Assembly (NCBI RefSeq): GCF_019977755.1
Contig: NZ_AP025144.1
Span: forward strand, 1,674,001 to 1,738,000
DNA: 64,000 nt
Direction of reading: 5' to 3'
Source: Vibrio penaeicida
GTDB lineage: Bacteria > Pseudomonadota > Gammaproteobacteria > Enterobacterales > Vibrionaceae
The notes beneath the pieces are model-generated. The model did no database searches, was not told the origin of the DNA, and worked only from the letters and a program-made list of their open reading frames with translations. Positions 47,262 to 55,909 of this stretch are shown here, one piece after another. Numbering within the stretch: the stretch's first letter is position 1; each line of letters begins with the position of its first letter. Both the position numbers and the translations under genes were made by a program.

Positions 47262-48035
47262 TTAGTTGAGTTTTCTGTAGTATCTCGGGCTTCCTTTCCC
47301 TCTCAGCCGTGAACTCAACTCCCCCGGTGTTGTTAGCACAAATGCTTTAAACTCTCTTGTCATATGCGCTTGATCTGAAAAGCCCTGTGCGTAGGCAAAA
47401 TCACTGAGTGAAACGTCGGGGTTTTCCCTTAATGTGGCTACACTGGAATAAACTCGGCGCAAGCGTTGGAAGTATTTCGGGCTCATACCTACCCACTCAC
47501 GAAAGTTTCGTTCTACCTGCCTTTGGTTGTGCTGGAATTGTTCACCTATTTTCCCACTTATGGCTTGGCTAATTAGCGATGCACGTTTCTTCATTACTGG
47601 GTTGTTTAGGTCGATGTTCTCATTACACCATCGGTACATTGTGGCTAATCGACTACTGTGGCTTGTTTTCTCTAACAGCAAGGAATACAGGCTGGACAAA
47701 GTTGAAGGTTGGGAATGAGCGTGCGTGGCAGCGGAATGGGCAAGAAGTGAGGTTGGCATCATACCGGGGTGGAATCGAATACCACATAACTGAGTACCTT
47801 CGTCGAACTCTATGAATTGCGTTGCTTTACTGTATTGCTGAAGATAAATAGGGTGTGATATTTCTGAATCAGATAGCCGTACGCTTCCTTGCAAAACAAA
47901 CATCACTCCCGAGCCACCGTCGCTATGCAATGGTTTAAGCGTTGTTTGATGTTTTCCTTTCACAATGGCAGCCGACCATATCTCTTGAACATGGTCGGCA
48001 AGCTTATGTTTGGGTTTTACAATTTCGAAATCCAT
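47262..48035 (-). CDS. AraC-family transcriptional regulator
   Basis: 257 residues. The N-terminal half is a beta-rich ligand domain (GVMFVLQGSVRLSD, CGIRFHPGMMP) of the kind found in regulators with DUF6597. The C-terminal about 100 residues carry the two helix-turn-helix units (RQVERNFREWVGMSPKYFQRLRRV, then SLSDFAYAQGFSDQAHMTREFKAFVLTTPGEL). The start at 48035 lies only 22 bp from a MITE-like insert (48058-48323), so its native promoter may have been replaced or displaced. Target genes cannot be inferred; no enzyme operon is beside it. Confidence 0.85.
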   Translation of the reverse strand: MDFEIVKPKHKLADHVQEIWSAAIVKGKHQTTLKPLHSDGGSGVMFVLQGSVRLSDSEISHPIYLQQYSKATQFIEFDEGTQLCGIRFHPGMMPTSLLAHSAATHAHSQPSTLSSLYSLLLEKTSHSSRLATMYRWCNENIDLNNPVMKKRASLISQAISGKIGEQFQHNQRQVERNFREWVGMSPKYFQRLRRVYSSVATLRENPDVSLSDFAYAQGFSDQAHMTREFKAFVLTTPGELSSRLRGKGSPRYYRKLN

Positions 48036-48057
48036 TTATTATTCTTGCTCGATTATC

Positions 48058-48323
48058 AGGGTCTGTTGACCTTTCGAGATGATTTTTGCAGCAATTTGTG
48101 GGTGATTTATACAAGGCAGAGCTTATTCGGTGTAGTCGCTCTACATCAATGAGCGATAACGCAGTAGAAATAAGCCACAAATGCTGCCCAAAGGGTTCGC
48201 TTCTATGCCATTTACTCTTTGTTACAAGGTATTTGCTTAGAGTGACTAGGCTACACACCTTGCGTCGCGATTAAAAGGCATAGAACTCGAACAAAATTTA
48301 ACCACGAAAGGTTAACAGACCCT
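48058..48323. mobile_element. MITE-like element, 266 bp with 19-bp terminal inverted repeats
   Basis: The ends are AGGGTCTGTTGACCTTTCG (48058-48076) and its near-perfect reverse complement (48305-48323, one mismatch). No transposase frame is inside. No target-site duplication is evident at the edges. It sits between the AraC start codon and the last codons of the interrupted AhpD-like gene, whose stop codon is 10 bp from its right end. Confidence 0.75.
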
Positions 48324-48397
48324 AACTAAAATCTAGCTGGATAAACTTCCTATCTCGGGTTTGAATATTTTGGCAATGCGATTCCAGCTATTGATTG

Positions 48398-48404
48398 CGT
48401 TAAT
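48398..48404 (+). repeat. Target-site duplication, left copy
   Basis: CGTTAAT directly precedes the TGTA end of the insertion sequence and matches the copy at 49610-49616. Confidence 0.85.
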
Positions 48405-49609
48405 TGTATTAGTTCAGACTAGATCTGACACTTCAATTTGAAAAGAAGAGAGTTACCCACTTTGATTAAAGGTGCTTAATCACTAATCAAAGACAATAGA
48501 GGTAACTCTCATGCTTCATACTAGCAATCCAATCATCAAACACAAAGCTGGGCTTCTCAATCTTGCAGAGGAACTTGGCAATGTATCTAGAGCTTGCAAA
48601 GTTATGGGTGTCTCTCGAGACACGTTTTATCGCTATCAAGAACTGGTTGAAACTGGCGGTATTGATGCTCTGATTAATCAGAGCAGAAGAGCACCAAACT
48701 TAAAGAACCGAGTCGATAGTGAAACTGAACAAGCCGTCCTGAATTACGCCATCGACTTCCCTGATCATGGGCAAGTTCGAACAAGCAATGAACTGCGTAA
48801 ACTGGGGGTCTTTATCTCTCCAAGTGGCGTGCGCTCAATCTGGCTTCGCAACGACCTAGAAAACTTCAAAAAACGCCTCATTGCCTTAGAAAAACAAGTT
48901 GCTGAGGACGGTATCATTCTAACGGAAGAGCAAGTCGCTGCTCTTGAACGCAAGAAGCATGATGATGAAGCTTGTGGTGAGATAGAAACCGCACACCCAG
49001 GCTATCTAGGCTCTCAAGACACATTCTATGTGGGTAACCTTAAAGGTGTTGGGCGTATCTATCAGCAAACGTTCGTTGATACCTACAGCAAAATAGCGTT
49101 CGCAAAGCTCTACACGACAAAAACACCAATCACGGCAGCAGATATGTTGAATGACAAGGTTCTGCCGTTCTTCGAGAATCATAAGCTGCCAATGTTGAGA
49201 ATCTTGACTGACCGAGGTACTGAATACTGTGGCCGTGTTGATCAGCATGACTACCAACTCTACCTAGCCATCAATGATATCGACCACACGAAAACGAAAG
49301 CGATGTCACCGCAGACAAATGGTATCTGCGAACGCTTCCACAAGACCATATTGAATGAGTTCTACCAAGTCACATTCAGAAAGAAACTGTATGGTTCGAT
49401 AGAAGAGTTACAGAAAGATCTGGACGAATGGATGGACTACTACAACAATCATCGTACCCATCAAGGAAAAATGTGCTGTGGCAGAACGCCAATAGAGACA
49501 TTAGAGGATGGGAAATCAATCTGGGCTGAAAAGAATTTAGCCCAAATATAATCTGACAGGCACCAAGTCTAAAAGTGGGTAACTGTCAGATCAGGTTTGA
49601 ATTAGTACA
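48405..49609 (+). mobile_element. IS481-family insertion sequence, 1205 bp
   Basis: The ends start with TGT, as usual for this family: TGTATTAGTTCAGACTAGA at the left, and on the opposite strand TGTACTAATTCAAACCTGA at the right, with 21 of 26 terminal bases matching. A second conserved block, GTTACCCACTTT, lies just inside both ends. A 7-bp target duplication flanks it and one intact transposase gene is inside. It interrupts an AhpD-like gene. Confidence 0.88.
48511..49551 (+). CDS. IS481-family DDE transposase
   Basis: 346 residues, ATG at 48511 with GAGG upstream. An N-terminal helix-turn-helix (NVSRACKVMGVSRDTFYRYQE, about 20-40) is followed by an integrase-core domain. Candidate catalytic residues are Asp170 (SQDTFYV), Asp234 (ILTDRGTEYCG) and Glu274 (GICERFHKTI). 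The C-terminal HRTHQGKMCCGRTPIE segment is common in this family. The frame is complete and the ends are intact, so the element may still be active. Confidence 0.92.
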   Translation: MLHTSNPIIKHKAGLLNLAEELGNVSRACKVMGVSRDTFYRYQELVETGGIDALINQSRRAPNLKNRVDSETEQAVLNYAIDFPDHGQVRTSNELRKLGVFISPSGVRSIWLRNDLENFKKRLIALEKQVAEDGIILTEEQVAALERKKHDDEACGEIETAHPGYLGSQDTFYVGNLKGVGRIYQQTFVDTYSKIAFAKLYTTKTPITAADMLNDKVLPFFENHKLPMLRILTDRGTEYCGRVDQHDYQLYLAINDIDHTKTKAMSPQTNGICERFHKTILNEFYQVTFRKKLYGSIEELQKDLDEWMDYYNNHRTHQGKMCCGRTPIETLEDGKSIWAEKNLAQI

Positions 49610-49616
49610 CGTTAAT
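49610..49616 (+). repeat. Target-site duplication, right copy
   Basis: CGTTAAT follows the right end of the insertion sequence and equals the left copy at 48398-48404. Confidence 0.85.
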
Positions 49617-50144
49617 AGCGAGCGTTAATGTAACGATACCTTGCTCTCCAAACGTGTTTAACGTTGAGGTGTAGTCTTGCTCTGATATTGCTTTACCTTC
49701 TGTGACAACTTCTGCCCAATGTAATGCTGCTCTTTCTTCCTCGCTGTAGAGGAGCATGTCTCTCCATGCGCTTAAACCAATTAAACGATGTTCAGATTCG
49801 CTGTTTTTTAAAGCATCCTTACTGTGCATATCGATACAAAATGCACATTGGTTGATTTGTGAAACGCGCAACTTTACAAGTTCCCACAAAGGAATTGAGA
49901 GAGTTTGCTGTTGTTCAAATTGCGTTCGCAGGTAGTTTTCTTGCTCCAATAGAATTTGAATACCTTCAGGCGCTGCGTTGAAATAGTCCAATCTAGTCGT
50001 CATTAGAATTTCTCCTTTAGTAGATGCGTTTAGCTTAAAGAACGGAGAATTTGATTGATTGAACAAATTCGACATCAGATCGAATTTGTTCCTAAAAACG
50101 AATTGTGAGCGTAACCAGCTTGGTCTTTTTAGCGCGCTATAGAG

Positions 50145-50600
50145 TCACACAAATATAGGCAGCGGGCTCTTGTTGATCACTTGCCTTACAGAAAGGTGGG
50201 TATGAATGTCTTTAACACTGGTGATTCGATGAAGCTTTTTGGTGAAGGCTTCATAGCCAGCCAAATTGGGGCTAACGACTTCAAGAAGGTAATCGTAGCC
50301 ACCCGACACAATATGGGCGTTGACCACTTCTTCCATATTCGCCAATTCTTGCTCAAACTTTTCTATCGAGTCAGCTTGGTGGTTGTTTAAGCTAACCTCG
50401 ACAAAAAAGCTCATCGCAATACCGACTTTTTCACGGCTTAAGTTTGCTTGGTAATCCTCAATATAGCCTTCATCTTCTAATCTTTTTAATCGCCTTGCAC
50501 AAGGGGAGGGGGAAAGCCCAACGCGTTCAGATAAATCGGCGGTAGATAAGCGGCCTTCTTTTTGAAGTACTGAAAGTATGTGTCGATCGATTCTATCCAT
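50145..50600 (-). CDS. Lrp/AsnC-family transcriptional regulator
   Basis: 151 residues, ATG at 50600 with AGGGA upstream. An N-terminal winged helix (DRIDRHILSVLQKEGRLSTADLSERVGLSPSPCARRLKRLEDEGYI) is followed by the AsnC/RAM ligand-binding domain (VVNAHIVSGGYDYLLEVV). Divergent from a DMT-family transporter gene, with about 150 bp between the starts. This arrangement usually means the regulator controls an amino-acid exporter in response to that amino acid. Confidence 0.9.
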   Translation of the reverse strand: MDRIDRHILSVLQKEGRLSTADLSERVGLSPSPCARRLKRLEDEGYIEDYQANLSREKVGIAMSFFVEVSLNNHQADSIEKFEQELANMEEVVNAHIVSGGYDYLLEVVSPNLAGYEAFTKKLHRITSVKDIHTHLSVRQVINKSPLPIFV

Positions 50601-50748
50601 TATTCCCTGCCGGTTTCCGTTATTAAACTGTGTCTATTTGATTTATTCCACTAACAATACCATGCATTGTTACGATATTCGCTGAATAAATGCGAGCAGT
50701 TTGATGAATAATTCTCCTGTATCTTATTGGTGTTCAGGAATAATTGTC

Positions 50749-51678
50749 ATGGAAAAAACGATCTACACCCAATCCAGCGGGATTAACTCATTGCCAGCCT
50801 CCCCAATGGTGAAGGGTTACGTGGTCATTACGTTTGTTTTGATGATTTGGACAGGCTTCGCACTTTCCATTCGCGCTATAGGTTCTTCTCCATTGGCGAC
50901 GGCAGATGTTGCGTTAATGCGTTTTCTTATTCCTGCCATTCTTTTGCTTCCTTTTACTTACCGATATCTCCATGAAATAAGACGTGCGAAAGTGCGAGAC
51001 GTTTTGTTGATTCTGCTGGGTGGCGTTCCGTTTTTCTTTGTCGCATCGCATGGAGCAAGCTTGGTCCCTGCCGCTTATGTAGGAACTGTTTTGGCGGGCA
51101 CACCACCGTTTTTCGTCGCGGTTTTAGGTTGGTTTTTTTATCGACACACAGCTTTGGCGGGTCGTTTCAACTTTAAGCGCATTATCGCTTTGTCCATGAT
51201 TATGATGGGCGTTGTCACGATGATCGTTGGGCAACTTGATATTGTGTCTGGTGCGTTTTTGCAAGGTGTGGTCGTTTTATTGAGTGCGAGTACGATTTGG
51301 GCGGTGTACACCATAAGTTTGAAACAATCTGGGTTAAGCCCAATTGCTGTGACGATATTGATCTCGTGGTGCTCACTGGTGATTACGGTAGCATTAATCC
51401 TAAGCGGCTTAGTCACAAGTAATTTTGGTTCGTATACCTTCCAAGATGCGCTGCCATTTATTCTGGTACAAGGCTTTTGCGTTGGCCTTTTGTCTACTGT
51501 CGGCTATAGCTACGCAGTTAGGCAACTTGGATCGGCGCAGTCGTCAACTATTGGCTCTTTATCACCAGGGATAACAGCACTTGCGGCTGTACCAGTGTTC
51601 GGTGAGGCGTTGACCATTGCGATCATTGGGGGCATTTGCCTTACGGTAGCAGGAGTGGTTTTGTCTAATCGTGCTTAG
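50749..51678 (+). CDS. EamA/DMT-family transporter (probable amino-acid or metabolite exporter)
   Basis: About 309 residues from the ATG at 50749 (AGGAAT upstream); earlier in-frame starts at 50701/50704 would add a 16-residue non-membrane leader. Ten hydrophobic segments form two EamA repeats (for example FVLMIWTGFALSIRAIG first, and AQSSTIGSLSPGITALAAVPVFGEAL near the end). Substrate unknown; the divergent Lrp/AsnC regulator suggests an amino acid. Confidence 0.85.
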   Translation: MEKTIYTQSSGINSLPASPMVKGYVVITFVLMIWTGFALSIRAIGSSPLATADVALMRFLIPAILLLPFTYRYLHEIRRAKVRDVLLILLGGVPFFFVASHGASLVPAAYVGTVLAGTPPFFVAVLGWFFYRHTALAGRFNFKRIIALSMIMMGVVTMIVGQLDIVSGAFLQGVVVLLSASTIWAVYTISLKQSGLSPIAVTILISWCSLVITVALILSGLVTSNFGSYTFQDALPFILVQGFCVGLLSTVGYSYAVRQLGSAQSSTIGSLSPGITALAAVPVFGEALTIAIIGGICLTVAGVVLSNRA

Positions 51679-51721
51679 GACTTTTACAAGAACCAAGTTA
51701 AAACTGCACGGCTAGCGAATA

Positions 51722-52462
51722 TTACGGTCTGAACATATTCACCAGTTCAGCAATGGCATTTTTATCGGTGACAGGGATTTGATAGTCATCAATATTATCT
51801 GCACCCATTTTGCTGTATTGCGAGGTGTACACCATTTTCGTTGGACGAGTCGTTTTGCCTGAAAGGTGCAGCTCTTGCACTTTGGTTTTGTCTACAAGTG
51901 CTCTTGCATTGCCTGCGTTTACCCCAGCTCCCGCCATGATTGAGATACGTGTTCCTGCTTGTTGAACGAGCTTCGCTAGCGTGATCGTGCCCAGCGGTGC
52001 GGCAGCGGCGAGCCCTGACGTTAAAACGCGTTCACAGCCTAGGTCAATAACGTCTTCTAACCCTTTCTCAGCGTTATTGCATTGGTCGAATGCGCGATGA
52101 AAGGTAACGCCAAGCTTCAGTTTATGGGCGTAGTCACAAAGCTTTCTCGCATGCTGCATATGAATATGCCCCGTAGATGTTAACGCTCCAAGTACAACAC
52201 CTTGTAAACCCGCTTGTTTAGCGCACTTTATATCGAACATCATGATGTCTATTTCTTCTTCGCTATAAAAGAAGTCCCCTTGTCGAGGGCGAATAATGGC
52301 ATAGACAGGTACGGTGGATATTTTCCCTGCTTGCTGCATAAATCCATAACTGGGTGTTAATCCCCCAAGCGCTAATGCCGAACAAAGTTCAATTCGAGTG
52401 GCACCACCCGCAATGGCATTATAAAGAGATTCTATATTTCCGATGGATGCTTCTATTTCCAT
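51722..52462 (-). CDS. cutC: CutC family protein (copper homeostasis protein CutC)
   Basis: 246 residues, complete; GAGGAAT precedes the ATG. Clear CutC features: MEIEASIGNIESLYNAIAGGATRIELCSALALGGLTPS at the N-terminus, IRPRQGDFFYS, HRAFDQCN, and RISIMAGAGVNAGNA in the TIM-barrel core. The copper role ascribed to CutC is disputed. Here it is downstream of a SIS-domain protein and next to a divergent AraC regulator, which would also fit a sugar-related job. Confidence 0.92.
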   Translation of the reverse strand: MEIEASIGNIESLYNAIAGGATRIELCSALALGGLTPSYGFMQQAGKISTVPVYAIIRPRQGDFFYSEEEIDIMMFDIKCAKQAGLQGVVLGALTSTGHIHMQHARKLCDYAHKLKLGVTFHRAFDQCNNAEKGLEDVIDLGCERVLTSGLAAAAPLGTITLAKLVQQAGTRISIMAGAGVNAGNARALVDKTKVQELHLSGKTTRPTKMVYTSQYSKMGADNIDDYQIPVTDKNAIAELVNMFRP

Positions 52463-52529
52463 ATTAATATTCCTCGGCCTACAACGATATTTTCTGTGTT
52501 TAATATGTATGACCGTTATGAGTTTTTAT

Positions 52530-53246
52530 TTACATCGATTTCAATCGAGAGCCAAAATGCTTATACACATAATCGTTGTCGAAACCATCCACATTCTGAC
52601 TTGAGAATATAAGTGGGGTGACACCTTGTTTAAGCGCTTCTTTTTGTGCCTCCACCACAAGCGTATTCATAATGAGCATTCCAGATATACTAGAAAAAGC
52701 ACCAGTCACTTTGCCATTTATATTGCAAAGCCCATCACCAGGAGGTACATGGTTATCAATGACGATGTCTGCGATGTCCATTAATTTCAATCCAGAACTA
52801 TGGCGGCTTTCGTATTTAGATGATTGTTCTACCGAGGTTATCGCGATAACGGGGTGACCTTTACTTTTTGCCAGTTGAGCAAATTCAATTGGCAGAGCGT
52901 TTCGTCCTGAGTTGGAGATAACCATGACAACATCATTGGGGGATATGTTTTGGTCGTCCCAAATGACCTCAGCCAGCCCCGGCAGTTTCTCCATGGCGGA
53001 GCCACGAAGTGCGCCATCGTTTGTGAGTAACACAGAATCCAAAACTGCGTTGATGTTGCCAAGGCCGCCAGCACGAATGAATCCTTCCAAACCAATCATA
53101 TGAGAATGACCTGTTCCTAAGACTTGTATCATGTTGTCTTTCACAATGGCTTGAGCAAATAACGCCGTCGCTTGAGACAGCGCCTCTTGGTTTGATTCGA
53201 TAACGGAAGTCAATTTGGGCATTAAGCAATGAAGATATTCGGACAT
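52530..53246 (-). CDS. SIS-domain sugar-phosphate binding protein (UPF0309-like)
   Basis: 238 residues, ATG at 53246 behind a very strong GGAGGTGA. SIS-domain marks are VLGTGHSHMIGLEGFIRAGGL at about 40-60, and VVMVISNSGRNALPIEFAQLAKSKGHPVIAITS in the middle. Such proteins bind phosphosugars as isomerases or regulators. About 70 bp upstream of cutC on the same strand, so probably one operon. The substrate is not identifiable. Confidence 0.82.
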   Translation of the reverse strand: MSEYLHCLMPKLTSVIESNQEALSQATALFAQAIVKDNMIQVLGTGHSHMIGLEGFIRAGGLGNINAVLDSVLLTNDGALRGSAMEKLPGLAEVIWDDQNISPNDVVMVISNSGRNALPIEFAQLAKSKGHPVIAITSVEQSSKYESRHSSGLKLMDIADIVIDNHVPPGDGLCNINGKVTGAFSSISGMLIMNTLVVEAQKEALKQGVTPLIFSSQNVDGFDNDYVYKHFGSRLKSM

Positions 53247-53429
53247 ATTGTGTCACCTCCTTAACTGTGCTGACTTAACTACCGTATCACCGCAAAATGG
53301 TGTAATTGATACTAAGCTATCGACTATTGATACTTTTCTTGATTAATATCGATTGTGCGTGTTATCACTGTACAGTCACGACATTTACAAATTCACGACC
53401 ATAGTAAGCAAACAGGGAGACGATTTTTG

Positions 53430-54287
53430 ATGAAAGCAACGATACAAAAAGTCCCTCAACGCGTCGGTTGGTCTTGGCGCTATAAGATGTTTGAAGAGGT
53501 GACGAAGCCAGAATATTGGCATGCACATCAGGAGTTTGAACTCGTTTTACACAGAAACTTTCAGGGGAAATCGAGAGTTGGGCACTTTGAAGGCGAGATA
53601 GAGCACAACGAACTGTTGTTAATTGGACCGGGTATTGCGCACAGCTTTGAATCGATAAATTCTAATGAACAAAACCCATGTGAAACTCACGTTATCTGGT
53701 TTCGAGAAGAATGGATTGCCAAACTGATGTACAGCTGCGTCGAACTTAGGCAGTTAGGACCAGTTATTAAGAGTGCCAGCAAGGGGGTTCGGTTTTCCAC
53801 CGACACCGCTGAAAAGGTTTTTCAACATCTCGATAATTTTAATCACCTGACTCCTATTGGGCAGCTTGCCGTATTGATGCAGGTTCTGGGAGAGTTATGC
53901 GCAGATCAATCCCATACCACTTTGCTTTCGTATTTGTCAGAAGGGGAAAAGGAAAAAACGAACGCCAACTACAGTAAAATTGAGCAAGTGTGCAAATACA
54001 TCGACAATCATTACGCATCAGATATTACGCTTAAAAACCTTGCGGACTACATGTACGTAAGTGAAAACACCATTCACCGTTGGTTTATTCAACATTTTAA
54101 TGAAAGTTACACCTCTTACTTGATGAAACTCAGGTTAAATCACGCCTCCCAATTACTCACCACCACATCGCAGCCCATAAGTCTAATTGCGGAAAATGTG
54201 GGTTATACCAACCGCTCCAACTTCAATCGATTGTTTAAGAAATACAAAGGGATGTCGCCAACTCAATATCGGCAGAGGTTTAGGTGA
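53430..54287 (+). CDS. AraC-family regulator with cupin-like N-terminal domain
   Basis: 285 residues from the ATG at 53430 (GGGAGA upstream); the track frame from 53355 adds 25 residues with no support. The N-terminal half contains the cupin-like sequence YWHAHQEFELVLHRNFQGKS and LIGPGIAHSFES. The C-terminal AraC domain spans about 185-285 (ITLKNLADYMYVSENTIHRWFIQHF, ISLIAENVGYTNRSNFNRLFKKYKGMSPTQYRQ). Divergent from the SIS-cutC operon, which it probably controls. A run of 11 G follows the stop codon immediately. Confidence 0.88.
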   Translation: MKATIQKVPQRVGWSWRYKMFEEVTKPEYWHAHQEFELVLHRNFQGKSRVGHFEGEIEHNELLLIGPGIAHSFESINSNEQNPCETHVIWFREEWIAKLMYSCVELRQLGPVIKSASKGVRFSTDTAEKVFQHLDNFNHLTPIGQLAVLMQVLGELCADQSHTTLLSYLSEGEKEKTNANYSKIEQVCKYIDNHYASDITLKNLADYMYVSENTIHRWFIQHFNESYTSYLMKLRLNHASQLLTTTSQPISLIAENVGYTNRSNFNRLFKKYKGMSPTQYRQRFR

Positions 54288-54298
54288 GGGGGGGGGGG
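54288..54298 (+). repeat. Homopolymer tract, 11 G
   Basis: The run starts on the base after the AraC stop codon. It lies outside a reading frame, so slippage would alter only the transcript end or downstream spacing. The AT-rich 270 bp that follow hold nothing else recognised. Confidence 0.8.
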
Positions 54299-54568
54299 AG
54301 ATTAGATGACCTCTGCCTAATACTCTAGTACTTTGGTTTATCTAGCTTTTTTGGAATATGCATCTAAAAATAATTCTATCAATAGTAACCTTTGATGTTG
54401 TTTTTTTGAAGTTTAGTCATTGAAAAAATAATCGTAGTTTTATTTTAATAAATTTATCATTAGTGTTTTTCTTGAGCGATGAAGCTCAAATAAATTAATT
54501 AAATATAAATCGAATTCTAAATTAACTCCCGTTGGTTTATTTAGATTTTAATTATCCAAGGAAATAAA

Positions 54569-55747
54569 ATGAAAGATAAATTAAATAAAATAACATTATC
54601 TCTACTATGTTCTGGTCTTATTTTCTCAGGAGTAACTTATGCTCAAAAGCCTGTGGAAGAAACCGCTACTGCAACGACAATCAGAGCGGTAAATAAAGCT
54701 GGTGGATTTGTTGCCAATGTAGGCGCTTATACCAGTAATTTCACTCCGTATAAAGTGAACTTTGTTTCTGGTAAAGCTGGCGCTTTTGGAGCTGTATTGG
54801 GTGTTGTTGACAAACTTACAACAATTTTTGTTGAGATGGCAATTGATGCAGAATGTAAATCAAATACAAGTTATGACAGGAATGAAAACGTTTGTGAGGT
54901 CCCACCAAGTTTTAGACAGGACAATTTCTGTATAGCAAACACAGATAATGTAAATAATAGGTCTATCCGTGTTTATATTTCAGATTATGTTACTCCGCTT
55001 TCTATTAATACACGTAATCCAGAAGCTGTAGAAATTGGTCACGGAGAGGAAGCGTGTTTTTCCGTTGCTAAAGAAGTAGGTAGTTTGGCAGTGGTAAATG
55101 GGAACAACGAAGTCGTTTTTGACAGAGTAATGCCAAAAGACTTCTACTCTGGAAATTATGGGTTGGTAATTAAAAATGGTAAGCCTTGGTTAAAGCAGAA
55201 AAGGTCTCGCAAGATTTATAACATTACTCTTGCACATAAACTTTGCTACAACATTATGATAAATCATTCATTTGATATGGATAATGGAGTAAGAAAATGT
55301 ATGGACCGAGTTTCCGGAGGGAATCCTGCTCAGGTAGAAAAGTACTTTACCAATACGATGCAACACGCAGACTATCAAGACGTCAAATCAAATATCCTTT
55401 TAAAGACACGTGATCTGAACGACTTCCTAGCCAATGCGGTTTACCACCAAAAAGATCCGTCCAACCCAGATCTGTTTCTTATGAGTGGCACTCTCATGAT
55501 TGACGATAATACTTATGCTCATATCGAGCCCGTGGATGTACCAATGGTCAACGGTAGTCTCTCACTTCCGGATAGTATTAACGTTTATAAAATTAACACG
55601 ACACCACGAAATGCGCCCAACTTCCTAGATGAAACTTCAATGCCCGATGCACCTGTTGTTTTGGATTCTGCAAGTGGTCCGTTGGATTTTGCGACGGCGA
55701 AACCAGTTAGTAACAATACAGGGACTATCACGCCAATCGACTTCTAA
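54569..55747 (+). CDS. Secreted or periplasmic protein of unknown function
   Basis: 392 residues, ATG at 54569 with AAGGAA upstream. A signal peptide is obvious (LSLLCSGLIFSGVTYA, cleavage before QKPVEE). The mature part has a Gly/Ala-rich amphipathic segment at about 40-90 (FVSGKAGAFGAVLGVVDKLTTIFVEM) and then at least six Cys residues (for example AECKSN, ENVCEVP, DNFCIAN, EACFSV, KLCYN, RKCMDR), suggesting disulfides. It ends in a Pro/Asp/Thr-rich tail (TPRNAPNFLDETSMPDAPVVLDS). I do not recognise the family. It stands alone with AT-rich flanks and its own terminator. Its base composition is lower in GC than the neighbours, so transfer is possible. Confidence 0.7.
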   Translation: MKDKLNKITLSLLCSGLIFSGVTYAQKPVEETATATTIRAVNKAGGFVANVGAYTSNFTPYKVNFVSGKAGAFGAVLGVVDKLTTIFVEMAIDAECKSNTSYDRNENVCEVPPSFRQDNFCIANTDNVNNRSIRVYISDYVTPLSINTRNPEAVEIGHGEEACFSVAKEVGSLAVVNGNNEVVFDRVMPKDFYSGNYGLVIKNGKPWLKQKRSRKIYNITLAHKLCYNIMINHSFDMDNGVRKCMDRVSGGNPAQVEKYFTNTMQHADYQDVKSNILLKTRDLNDFLANAVYHQKDPSNPDLFLMSGTLMIDDNTYAHIEPVDVPMVNGSLSLPDSINVYKINTTPRNAPNFLDETSMPDAPVVLDSASGPLDFATAKPVSNNTGTITPIDF

Positions 55748-55761
55748 TAACAAAAAGTCGT

Positions 55762-55795
55762 TAAGAGGCAGCAGATATATGCTGCCTCTATTGTC
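55762..55795 (+). terminator. Hairpin after the unknown secreted protein gene
   Basis: AGAGGCAGCA / TGCTGCCTCT with a short ATAT-type loop starts about 17 bp past the stop codon. The following tract (ATTGTCTTT) is only moderately T-rich. Confidence 0.65.
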
Positions 55796-55861
55796 TTTGA
55801 AATAGGTTTGAACGCGCTGGATGTTGATTTGAAATCAATGAATGAATTAGTGACTATTGAA

Positions 55862-55893
55862 ACAAAAAGAGCCGCGATTGCGGCTCTTTTCGA
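55862..55893 (-). terminator. Terminator of the M32 carboxypeptidase gene
   Basis: AAAAAGAGCCGC / GCGGCTCTTTT with loop GATT. On the minus strand the stem is followed by TTTTTGTTT. About 20 bp beyond the peptidase stop. Confidence 0.8.
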
Positions 55894-55909
55894 TTACAGC
55901 TCTTTTCGA

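Larger units (their letters stand above)
48333..50003 (-). pseudogene. AhpD/carboxymuconolactone decarboxylase-like gene interrupted by an IS481-family element
   Basis: The 5' part runs from the ATG at 50003 (AGGAG upstream) and contains the redox motif CAFCIDMHSKDA (CxxC...H) typical of AhpD-like proteins. It then reaches LTLAIN, reads into the insertion sequence and stops at 49602. The missing 3' end lies on the other side of the insert: 48397-48333 on the minus strand encodes AINSWNRIAKIFKPEIGSL then TAG. Removing 48405-49609 and one 7-bp target repeat restores a 152-codon frame reading LTLAINAINSWNRIAK, the expected family C-terminus. The interrupted product loses about 21 C-terminal residues and gains two from the insert. 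Residual activity is possible but doubtful, because the conserved NSWNR helix is lost. Confidence 0.88.

Noticed and set aside
48086..48274. 62-codon frame inside the MITE-like element
   Set aside because: Short and unlike any transposase, and it lies within a non-coding element bounded by inverted repeats.
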